The notes below the pieces were generated by a model. That model worked only from the letters and a program-made list of their open reading frames with translations, had not been told where the DNA came from and made no database searches. Positions 24,516 through 35,116 of a stretch of 64,000 nt of DNA are shown here, piece by piece. This DNA comes from Edaphochlamys debaryana (taxonomy: Eukaryota > Chlorophyta > Chlorophyceae > Chlamydomonadales): NCBI GenBank assembly GCA_016858145.1, contig JAEHOE010000032.1, forward strand, positions 434,001 to 498,000, written 5' to 3'. Positions within the stretch are counted from its first letter, which is position 1, and every line of letters starts with the position of its first letter. The position numbers were made by a program, and so were the translations under genes.

Positions 24516-25953
24516 GCTACCTTGTGCGTATTTGATACGTGTCCACTCCCCAAGCTATGCCGCAAGGCAAAGACAGTCGAGCTGTCGGTGAAGTTTGTGG
24601 CCCAGTTCTGCAGCCCCGACTGTTGGCAGGTAGCTCACAGCGCAAGTAAAGTATACTTTTGTTATTCGTGACGCGCGGCATGCTTGAGCGGCCAGACTTC
24701 CGCACGCGCATACGCCACACCCCTACGTCGCGCGTGGGCCCCGACCCCGTCCCCCCCCGGTCGCCCCGGAGCGGAGGGATGACACGCCTCCCCCCGACCC
24801 CGTCCCGCCCCAGCGTATCCCGAAACATCGCCGCTCCCGGTCGGTCTGCTTCTTCTTCGTTACAGGAAAGTGCATTAGTTAGTTACCGTTTGCAGCCAGA
24901 ACTGGGCACGCGCGTGCACGCCGGAACCCCATCACGCGCTCCCCGCTCCACGCTCCACGCGCATGCCGAGTTCGGAGTGGGCCCCCCTATCCCAGAACGT
25001 GAAACATCGCCGCTACGCGCTACCCCTACCAGGCCCCTCCCCTTCCCCGCCCGATTGTTCCCGCTTCTTCAGTCGGTCCACAGCTCCACACTCCCCAGTC
25101 CCCAAATCCGCAGGGACGCGTCGGGCCCAGGGTCGGCCGGTCAGGTAGGACCAGGGGGGTGCCTTGGGTCTGAGGGCAGACGCTGCTCTGGATCACGTGT
25201 GGTTCACGTCGGTGGGGCTCGGCTCAGCAGCCTAGGGTGCCCTTACAGTGAGGACCCTTGTGCCCCTGGCACTGAAGGCCATGAAGGGTTCTTCTGGTGC
25301 CATCCCCCATGCAAGCCGGAGCCAACTGGAGGCTGCGCCCTTAACACCTGCGGCGTCGAAGACCTCAACACCTTCGGTCCCCCGTTTTTCCCCCCCCCCA
25401 TCCTTGCCAGCATGCTGCCAGTCCCCTCGCTCGCTAGCAGGATGTCACGCCATATGTCCTGGCCCCTTGGACCCCCCCCCCCCCCCACGCAAACCTGTGT
25501 GCGCAGTTGATAAAGCGAATGGCCACTCACGGCATGCACGATATGCCCCAGACGAGCGACCCCGATCGCTGTAGTAACCAATCCTCACCCCTGGTCACGA
25601 ACCTCGTCTAACTGATATGTTAGTCACCAGTGCCCGTTTATTGCACGTGCGCCAAGACACGCTTCCCAACACCAGGGACTCCTTATTCCCAACAGGCCCC
25701 TCCTGCCCAAGCGTCGGATTCATACTTCCCCGCAACTGTTTTGAGTGCCCCTGCCTCGCACCGATAACCCCATGCTGCCACTTAGCTGCGCCCTGCCCTG
25801 CGGCTCCCTAATTGACCGTTCGCCATCTTTCCTTTCACTTCCACCCTCGAGGCCGACGTGCAGCCGCACACTGAGCTACCACCCGCCCCCCAGCCCTGCA
25901 GCAGCGCACGCCGCCACACTCCCCCCCCCGGAACCGCCACCCCGCGGTCCTCA
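24516..25953. other. Intergenic DNA between MCM9 promoter and WNK 3' end
   Basis: About 1.4 kb. Holds a minus-strand TGTAA (25243-25247) for the WNK gene and homopolymer C runs near 25390 and 25480. No gene recognised. Confidence 0.45.
25243..25247 (-). promoter_or_regulatory. Candidate TGTAA poly(A) signal of the WNK gene
   Basis: The only minus-strand TGTAA I found between 25200 and the stop at 25954; it implies a 3' UTR of about 700 nt. Confidence 0.35.
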
Positions 25954-28900
25954 TCACGCCGTCACGCCCGGCGGCCGGCTGCCCTGGCTGCCGCCGCTGG
26001 CGCCCACCTGGGCGGAGGCGGCAGAGGCGGCGCTGGTGGCGGAGAGGCCGCTGGCCACACCCACGTGGGTCGTCATGGAGGCGGCGCTGGATGCAACCAC
26101 CACGCTCGCCACCGCTTCCACGGCATTGCCCACGGCCCGAGTGATCTTGGCGCCGAGCGAGGCGTCAGAGTCGCCCTTGAGATCGGCCAGTGTGGAGCTA
26201 AGCAACGCAGCCGCGGTCGTGGGCGCGGTCGTGGGCGCGGGCACCATGTTGAGGTTGGAGCTGGAGTTGGCGTTAACGTTGAGGTTGGCGTTGACGCTGG
26301 GGTTGAGGTTGGAGCTGGAGTTGGGGTTGGAGTTGACTTTGAGGGACTTGGCGGAGCTGCCCGCCGCAGCGGAGGGCCGCGCGGGCGACTGCGTGCCCGG
26401 GCTGGGCTGGGCGGCAGGCGACGCCTGCGGCGGCGAGCCCTTGGCCGACTTGGACACCGCCGCCACCGCCGCTGCCTCGCCCTTGAACTTGCCCTTGGCC
26501 AGGCGCTTCCACTGCTTCAGACGCATAATTATGCCCGTGATGGGTCGCGCATACTCCTTGACCACCTGAACTTCTGATAGATTCTCAGCAAGTTGGGAAG
26601 CGGAGGCGGTGGGGGACATGGCGCTCTCGGCCGCGTCCTCCCGGAGAGTGGGTAGCGCTAAGGGGTTGAAGGTGTTGCGCGTGGTTCGCTCGTCGGAATA
26701 GGCCGCGGCGTCGGGCGACGCGTCGGCGGCGCCGGAGGGCGAGGGCGTGGAGGTGGTGAAGGGCGAGTCGACGGATGGGTCGCCGAGCGGGCCGCTGAGG
26801 GTGCGCGAGAGCAGGTGGGGACCGTCGCCACTAGGCGTGCGGCTGTGGTGCGAGCCCGGGGGCGGTGGCGTGGCGGCGGCGTCTGGGCTGGAGGTGGAGG
26901 TACTGCTGCCAGGCTTGGCCGCGGCCAGGTCCGTGGGTGGTGACGCGGCGGAGGTTTCGGAAAGCGGCAGCGCGGCTGAGGCTCCCCGGCCCTCCAGAAG
27001 GGAAGCGGAGGCTCGTCCGCCGTGGGGCAGTGCTGACTCGGACATGCCGGGTGGCGGCAAGGAGTGGGCGGGCTCGGAGAGGCGCTTGGAGAATCCGCGG
27101 GAGGACGTGGAACGGAAGGACATGGGGGTGGCTGCGAAGGAACCCGGGGTGGGGGATGGCCCGGGCGTAGGCGGGGCGGGGCCGTCCGTGGGCCCAGGCG
27201 CAGAGCCGCCGGCGCCTCCGGCGCCGCCGCCAGCCGCAAAGGCGGGCGGGCAGGGGACGGCCGTGAGCATGACCCGGTTGCGGAAGGAAGGCAGCTTGGC
27301 ATAGCCCGGCGGCGAGGTGCCGGGCGCGCCGGACCTGCTGCCGCCGTAGCCGCCGCCTCCTGCCGTGGAGAGTCGGCCGGGGGGAGGGGGCGGCGTGTAC
27401 CAGGGACTCGACGCGCCAGGTGCCGTACCCACGATGTGCTGCGGGCCGTTGTACGACATTCGTAACGCGGGCGTGCTCGTCCCGCTGGCGCCGGGCACGT
27501 AGCCGCCAAACGTCACGTCCGTCGAAGGGCCGCGGCTGTGCATGACTGATGTGGTGTCGCTCACGCTGCCCGCCTCCGAAACCGGCGCCGCGCCGCCCGC
27601 CTCAGTCGTCCCCGCCGCCGCCGCCACCGCATCCGCTGCCTGCGCGACGCCGCCAACGGCGGCCTGCATGGCAGCGGACACCTCCGCCGCGGCGGCGGTG
27701 ACGGCGGCGACGGCGCCAGCGCTGGCGGCCATGACGCCGGCGGCGATGGCGGTGGCGGCTTGAATTGCCGTACGTGTGGTTTCGCTGCCGCAGCTGCTAT
27801 GGTCCGCCTCCGCCTGCTGCAGCGCCGCCGCCGTGGCCCGGGTGTCCTGCGACGCCGCGCTGTTGCGCTTGGATCCAGCCTTGGATCCCGTTCGAGATCC
27901 GGCCTTTGGATCCAGCGTGACGGAGGACATCCGCTGCATCTCGTGGTCCTCCACGGACCCGCCCTCCTCGATGGTGTTGCACAGGCCCGATGTGGCCATG
28001 CGGCTGATCCCGGGTGCCGTACGTTGCCGTACACCACCGCTGTAGCTCGACGCGCCCACCGACAGAACTGGATCCATGAGGGACACGGCGGATGGATCGC
28101 TACTGGCATCGGTGACTACGGACGAGGCGTTGACGAACGAGGGCGCGGCGAACATGGCAAAGGAGTTGCCGCCAGCGAAGGGGTTGGGCGCCCCGGCGCC
28201 GCCGCCGCTCCCGCCCGCGCTGGCACCCCCCGCGCTGTTGCGGAGGGCGGGGGTGGGCGGCTCCTCGTCTGACCCCTCCACGAACCCCTCGTCCAGCAGG
28301 CCTCGCTGCAGGGGCCACGGGGTAAGTAAGTCGGTTGGTTGGGTGAGAGGTGGGCGGGGACATTGCAGGCACATCCAGTCAGAGCCACCGCCACGCCACC
28401 GCCACCGCAGGAGGCCGCCGCCGCGGCCCACCAGCCCTCGCCATCCCTCACCATCCCTCCCACCCACCCCGGCCCCCACCGCCCCACCTTGAGCAGCTCA
28501 ATGGGCACCAGCACCTCCTCATCGCTGTCCTCGCCGCCGTCGCTGTCGCTGTCGCCGTCGGTCCGCGTGCTCAGGCTGCTGCGCCGCCGCCGCCGCACGG
28601 CGTCGCTGGCGCTGGCGCTGCCACCGCTGGGCGCTTGCTCGCCCGCGCTCGAGCGCTCAAAGCCGCCGCCGCCAGCCGCCCGGCTGCCGCCGCCCGCGCC
28701 CGCGCCCGTCCCCGTCCCCGGCATGCTTTCCGTGTAGTAGCCGCCCATGCTGCTGTCACGCGAGCTGGCGAAGGACATTCGGGCGGAGGATTGGGAGATT
28801 GGGTGCGCGGCGGGGCCGCGGCCGGCGGCGGCGGCGACGGCGGCGGCGGCGGCTTCGCTGACGGCTTCCAGGGAGATCCGCGGCGGCCGGGGAGCCGTCG

Positions 28901-31900
28901 CGCTGGCGCCGCTCCCGGCCGTGAAGCCGCTGGCGGAGGCCGAGCGCTGCCTCGAGCCGCCTGCCTGCCCCGCGTCCTGCACCCCCATCCCCTGCGACTG
29001 CCCCAGCCCGGCTTGGCCAGCCAAGTAGGCATTGGGTGGGAAGCCCGAGACCGAGGGCGGCTCCCTCCCCTCAAGCCCCTGCCCCTGCCCCTGGCTTGCG
29101 CCCGGGCCGCCCATACGGCTGCTGGAAAGGGAGGGCTGCAGCCGCCGGGCCCCGGGCCCAGCCGGGCCCGGGCCCCCGTCCGGAAAGCTGGGCGGCGAGG
29201 CCCCGAGCGTGGGGAGCAGGGAGTCGCTTGCCATTCCAAAGTCGCTGCGTGGGGTGGACGAGCGGCCGAGGGGCGAGGGTGACCAAACCACCCCCATGCC
29301 GGAGGAGGAGCGAGGCAGCGGCAGCTGCACCGCCAAGGGGCCCACGGGCGAGGCGCCGCCGCCAGCGGCGGCGCCAGCGCCGCCGTTGCAGCTGGCGCTG
29401 CCGGCACCGCCGGGCGCTTGGAGGGAGGGCGCAGGGGTGGGGGCGGCGGAGGTGGAGGCGGAGGCGGCGGAGCCGCTGTCCGATGTCTTGCTGAAGAGGT
29501 TGGTGAAGGACGCCCGGCGCGCCACGGCTGCGTGGTGCACGGCCTCCTCCTTGAGCGCGGCCGCGTGGGGCAGGTGGCCGCCCAGGGAGGCCGCCGCTAG
29601 CTGCTGCTGCGGGGCGGAGGGGGGAGCCGTGGGGCGGGTTGAGGACGGGGTGGCAGTCAGGGAGACTGCCGCGGACTGCAGGGGAAAGCAAGCTGGTCTG
29701 GGCTGTCCACAGGCCACCTCCCGACGCAAACGCTCGGAGGCCCGGGCGCACCCGGCTCTTTGCCCCGGCTGCACCCCCCGTGCCATGCAACCCTCCCCCT
29801 TTCCCCCCTCTCCAACTCGTCAAAGATCCCCCCCCCTCTCGCCCCCCCCCCGCGCACATGCTGCCGGGCGAGGGCCTCCTGCTGGTGCAGCGCCTCGCGG
29901 AGGTCCCGCACCGTCGCCGCGCAGTGCACCGTGGCTGCGGGGGGCACAGGGCGGGTGGGCAGGCGGCTGAGTTGGCATTAGGCCCTCCCCACACCCACCC
30001 CCGCCCCCGAGGCGCACCGCCCCCTTCTCTCCGCCTCCGCCCCCCACCGCCACCGCCCTCCCTTTCACCGTCCCGGCGCCCTCCAACCGTCAGTCCGTCA
30101 CGCCCTGCCCGTGGGCGCAGTCCAGCCCTTCCCCCACCGTCCTCCCTCCCACCGTCCCCACCCCGCCCCCGCAACCCCCTACCCGTGGGCGTGTTCCAGC
30201 CGCTCCCCGCGCTGTTGGTTGTGGCCAGCATTGCGGTGGAGCCGCCGCCGCCCAGCGCCGCCATGCCCGCGCCCACGGAGCCGCCGCTGCCGCTGCCGCC
30301 GGCGGTCGTCAGCACCGCCCCCCCGTGCGTCGAGGCGTCCGAGCGGACCGCCTCCAGGTACGGGTGCTTGAGCAGCTCCCGGGCCGAGGGGCGATTGGCT
30401 GCGGAGGAGGGAGGGGGAAAGAGGGGTGATCGCTTGACGAATTGCGCGAACCGTAGTCAAAGAGAAGGTTGGAAAGAGGGGGGAGCGGGGTAGATGTTGT
30501 GGGTGATTTCGAGAGCGGTTGGAGAGAAGGCGGGGCCGACCCACATCGTTGCGTCCGTCCGGCCAAGGCAAGGACCCTGCCACCTGCCACTGCCATCCAG
30601 GCCCCGTCCCGTGCTTGCCGCCTGCCCCTGCCGGCGCTGCGTACCTGGGTCGTGTGCGATGCAGAGCGCGATGAACTCCCGCAGCTCGGGGCTGCTCACG
30701 CGCTGCAGCGAGGCGGGGGGCACGCCCTGGGGGGGGGGGAGAGGCGGGGCACGGCGGAGAGAGGGGGCGCAGGAACGTGTGAGCGCCCTACTGACTTGCA
30801 GCCCCCGGCAGCACACCGCGCCTCCGCTTTCCTGGCTTACACGCGCAGCCCGTGCCCCCCATATCACCGTGGTGACATTCTCAACACACCACCTGCCCGC
30901 CACACTTTACAGCCTGAGCAGAAGCCTCCGACTTTAGCCCTGCCTCCTCGTGCCCACGCATCAAACCCCACTGCACCGCGCCGCTGCACCCCAACCCCAC
31001 CCCATATGCTCCTCTGAGTCCTCTCCCCCCCACCATGGTGACCTTCTTGAAGATCTGCGGCACCGAGTGGCATTCCGAGTAGGGGTACTCCAGGCTGGCC
31101 AGCTCCAGCAGACACATGCCGAAGCTGGGGGGAGCGGGGACGGATGGGGGTGGGGGGAGGTTGAGGAGAAGGGGGGGATCGGGGTGAGGAGGACGGGAGG
31201 CTGGGAGCGAGGGTGCAGGGTGCGGGTGCAGCATGCACAGGCGTGTGGGCAGAGCCCCGAGAGCATCCCTGCCCTATTGGCGGCGCACCTGTAGATGTCG
31301 CAGCGCTCGTCGTACGACTCCTCGTACACCTCTGCCGTACACCAAGGTGACACAGGGACGTCGTTACAACATTTGCAGGGGCCGTGAGAATGGTGTGCTT
31401 CCCAACCTCAGCGCCGTTGGACCATGGTTGGACGGCTGCTCCCACATAGCGCCCCCTCAACACACGCTCCGCCGTACACGCTCCGCCCCCTGTCGGTCCC
31501 CATTCCACCTCAACCCACCCCCGCCGCACCTGGCGCCATGAACTCAGGCGTCCTGGGGGCAGCAGCAGGCACCACGCGGGGCAAGGCGCAGTGAGCAGCA
31601 GGAGGTAACCCGGGTGACAGCAGATGCGCCTGTACCCCTCCTTCGGCCTCTTCCCCCCCGTTCCCTACGGCCTCGTGCCCCCTTGACCCGCTCCCCCAGC
31701 CCATTCCCCCTCCCTGGCCCCCTCACCCGACCACGCTCATGCCCTGCTGCTGCACCGTGGCCAGACCCAGGTCACCGATCTTGACCTCGCCTGGGAGGGG
31801 TCGGGGGTGAGGGTGAAATTTTGTGGTGTGGACTTGAGTTCGGCTGGGATGGAAGTAGGGAAGGCCTGGGTGCGTTGCGTGAGGCGGTGGTAACGGCAGC

Positions 31901-33919
31901 GACGTGTACCCCGCAAGACCTCCAGGGCCGCGTTCCCCCGCTGGGCTCCCCGTGGCCCCGCCCCGCCCCCGGCCCCCTCGTATGGGCCCACCCCTCCCCC
32001 GTGCCCCCCTTCCCCCCACACCCCACCCCACCGGTGGCCGAGTTAATGAAGATGTTGTCGCACTTGAGGTCGCGGTGCACGATGCTGTGTGAACAGAGAT
32101 CGAGAAAGGAGGCCAAAGAGGGGAGCGTGAGGAGCGGGTTGCAACACGGCACCAGATACCAGCTTCGATGGCTTCCGCTCCTCAGCCGCTGGCGCCGCGC
32201 TTCTACATCGCCTGCCCAGGCAAGCCCCCACCAGCCCTCCCCTGTGCTGCCCGGCGGGGTGCCCATGCCCCGTGCCCCGCTCACGGCGGCACGTGGCCGT
32301 GCAGGTAGAGCAGCCCCTCCAGGATCTGGTGCGCCCAGCGCTTGAGCACGTTCTCCGACATGAGCTTGAGCTTCTTGCGGTACCTGGGGGGGGAGGAGCC
32401 GGGAGGAGCGGGGGGGGGAGGGAGGGGAAGGGGGGAGGACCATGGATGAACTTGTGGCGTGGAATGGCCATGGAATGGACGACAACCCGGTTGGACCCAA
32501 TGCAGGGGCCCCAGGGCAGGGGGACCCAGGGCAGGGGTCCCAGCTACTCGGTGCGGAGCGGAGACTCACTGCCGCAGGTTGCCCGCGGTGAAGAGCTCCG
32601 TTATGAAGTTGACGTGGGAGCTGTGCTTGTCAGCCCACCAGGCGAAGAACCTGCGCGCGTGAAGCGGAAAGCGGCGGGACATCAGGCCGTGGACCGGCAC
32701 GGCAAGGCGGAGACGATAACCAGTATGGAGCGGGCCGTCCCCAATTGCACCGCTCCCGCTCCCTGTATCGTAATCCGTCCCTCCGAAAACCCACGTCATT
32801 ATGTTCTTGTGCTTGAGTTTCTGCAGAACCCTGATCTCCTCGTGCAGGTGCTGCCGCGCCTCCTCGTCGTGGTCCAGCCCCAGCAGGTCCACCTAGGGTT
32901 GAGGGGAGGTGGGGCAAGGCAGGTGAGGAGGGGGTGGCGAGGCGTGGGGCGTGGCAGCGTGATGGGGCGTGAGAAGTGCCGGCGCGAAGGGGACGTGCAC
33001 GGGGCTGGGGTCGCACTGGGGTCGTACAGGGGCCGTTGAGGCCGGTGGGTGCTGCTGCCCGGGTGGTGTGGAGGCCCGCCCGAGACGTCGGCGAGTTGGC
33101 CACAACCCTCCATCCTACCTGGTTCCACGCAACCTGCATCAGAAGGTTGGCCGTAGTGGGGCGGGGGGAGGGGCGGGGGGCATGGCAAATGGTCAGAGAT
33201 TTGGAGGGGAGTATGGGCGCGGGCCTAGAATGAGTGGACAAGCTGGACGTACGTAGCTCTATGCCCGACTGCCGGCAGGTGCCCGCGGCGGCCCCTGCCC
33301 GACTGCGGTCGGCGCTGTGGCTTGGCCGCCTAGAACGTTCCCCGGTGGAAGTCTCCCCCACGTGTGGTTGGCCCCAGCTGCCTTGCAGCCTTGACCACAG
33401 GTCAGCTCAGCTGTCGGTAGCGCTCGGCAGCCCCACGCTCGGGCCGCAGCCCTAGCAGCGCTGTGGCCCAAGCCCTCCCCGGGCCCTTGCGTTACGCTAG
33501 TTACCTCCTTCCCGTCCTCGACGTCAAAGGCTTTGTACACCCGCTTGCAGGCTCCCTTTCCGAGGAGGACGTTGTACTGGCGGGAGGGAGGCGGGAGGGG
33601 CCGGGCCGGAACGGGCACGCGGCGGGGGTACAGGAGCGAGGGTGGGCGGAAGGGCAGGCACCGGAAGTCGCTTGCCGGACTGCCGCAGGTTTTGTCGGCC
33701 CCAAGGCAGTGACTAGCATGTCGTGGGCATGTGTATGATGAGGACTGGCAGCCTGCCCGGAAGCGGAGGGCTAATCGCCGGGACTCAACGCACCCGAACA
33801 TATCGGCCCCCCGGCGAGGCTTCCACCTCCTCCATCTCATGCGCATGGCTGTGCGTGTGATGATGGCCATGATGAGGCATCGCCGAAGCGTGCCCCGGAT
33901 GCGGCAAGAGTGGGGCCAT
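25954..33919 (-). CDS. WNK: WNK-type serine/threonine protein kinase with very long C-terminal tail
   Basis: Sixteen exons: 33919-33794, 33576-33505, 33133-33119, 32892-32795, 32650-32570, 32383-32285, 32084-32032, 31790-31727, 31552-31530, 31331-31289, 31124-31034, 30726-30645, 30398-30183, 29934-29858, 29675-28488, 28305-25954; 4680 nt = 1559 aa, all in phase. The kinase domain (43-305) has the WNK hallmark: the ATP lysine is in the Gly loop ([12 protein letters not shown], Lys53) and the usual position reads [13 protein letters not shown] (167 on), KIGDLGLA with DLG (188 on), GTPEFMAPE (to 211), [12 protein letters not shown]. WNKs control ion transport in animals and clock, flowering or stress in plants. 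The N-terminus is His-rich ([14 protein letters not shown]). The tail of about 1250 residues is Ser/Gly/Ala/Pro-rich and probably disordered, with RRRRRSSLS, an acidic [15 protein letters not shown] patch and Asn/Ser repeats near the end. An upstream in-frame stop supports the start at 33919. Confidence 0.88.
26236..26345. repeat. Short tandem repeat coding for Asn/Ser/Leu tail of WNK
   Basis: Repeated GTTGGAGCTGGAGTTGG- and GTTGAGGTTGGCGTT-type units. On the minus strand they encode [11 protein letters not shown] and NANLNVN segments near the WNK C-terminus. In frame throughout, so length changes by whole units would not break the gene. Confidence 0.6.
33119..33133 (-). other. 15-nt WNK microexon encoding VAWNQ
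   Basis: Flanked by CAG and GTAGG. It restores the WNK motif V-A-W-N-Q that replaces the normal VAxK segment and joins phase 0 to phase 0. Without it the domain would jump from GKE to VDLLGL. Confidence 0.8.
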
Positions 33920-35116
33920 TTTCCTCAGTCGCTGCGACTTGGCACGGGCCTATGAGTCGCCGGGGAGCCCCGTCGCAACCCCTAAAGAGCCCCTAGGTAC
34001 GGTGTATCGCTACATAGCCAACGCGGTAGCCTGGCGACACAGATGGGCTGGTCAGACTAGGAGTGCGCCAGCGCCCTTGTGTCGCAGGCGTTATCTGCTG
34101 TAATGAGCGTAAGCGTGTTTGGTGTACAGAACGAGTCGCGCGGGCTAACGGAGGGCTTCTTGCGCGCGGTCAGCTCGATGCGGTCCACACACCAAGGGCT
34201 ACACGACAACCCGCCAACACAATCATAACAGGCTCAATAACAGCATACAAACTCGGAACTATACATCACTGCGAGGCCCGATAAGCTGGGCATTCGGTTA
34301 TCGCATTCGCCAGTTTCTGTGCCCAACAGAAGCTGAACCCGACCGCTCCGTGAGCATTACAAGTATCTACTGCCACTCTGGCTGACAGCAGTGTCTGCTG
34401 CAAAGCCAGCGTGTGGCCTTCGAAGCAACACTTGACGCGGTAGACGCGGTCAGCAGCCCTCCTTGGGGCAGGCTCGGGCTGAGCGCGCTGCTGTAGGCGC
34501 CCTGCGAGGGCTTGGAGGCTGCGGCGAGGAACGCCATGAGCACCCCGCCACATCGAGCGGGCGGCAAGGCGGGGGGCTCTATAAATGTCCCCGCAAACGC
34601 TGCTCGTAAGACGAACAATGACCTTGAGTAAGTGCAGGGCGGGCTCCCACAGCAGCACAGGTCGGAGGGCGGGGACGTTGCGCGCACGTTGGTACCCCTT
34701 AGCCTTAGTGCCTGAGCGCCCCAGCGCTGTGCGCAGTGCCTGCCAATCCCTTTTGCGGCCTGCGGCTGCATTGACAAGCACGCCTCTGGACTGGGCCGCT
34801 AGGATCCGGGCACGGGGCCTCCTTAGTGCGTGGGCTTGGCAGCTTGGAGTGGCGCAGCTGGGCTGTGGCGGGGCACCCCGGCACCCCGGCCCCGCACTGC
34901 AGCGCCTGGTTTGGGAACACTTGTGACAGTTATTCCTGGTGAACTTATGGTCGCAAGGAGTGACTCCCACAGCAGCATCGGCTGCGACTGTGGCTTCTCA
35001 CGCCGCCAGCGGCACCGGCTGTGGCCGGGGCCGTGGAGCGTCACTCAACCAGGGGGCCCTGCCCGGCGCCCCCAAAAGCGGACCTGGCTTAGGACAAACG
35101 CGCTTGCTGTTTGTGA
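33920..35116. other. Divergent intergenic region between WNK and the PPP1R36-like gene
   Basis: About 1.2 kb holding the WNK promoter (left) and that of the plus-strand gene (right). A plus-strand TATAAAT is at 34580-34586. The minus-strand open frame 34266-34970 shows no family motif and was not called. Confidence 0.45.
34580..34586 (+). promoter_or_regulatory. Candidate TATA box for the plus-strand gene at 35.1-38.7 kb
   Basis: CTATAAATG on the plus strand. Start of transcription near 34610 would put an ATG followed by a strong donor (GTAAGT) at 34619-34633 in the leader, so the true first coding exon may be here rather than at 35117. Confidence 0.35.

Noticed and set aside
26658..29407. 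Several long antisense or shifted ORFs within the WNK tail
   Set aside because: Pro/Arg/Ala-rich shadows of exons 15-16; the chosen frame is joined in phase to the kinase domain.
34266..34970. Minus-strand ORF of 234 codons upstream of WNK
   Set aside because: No family motif, no codon bias, and it overlaps a likely promoter region with a plus-strand TATA box.
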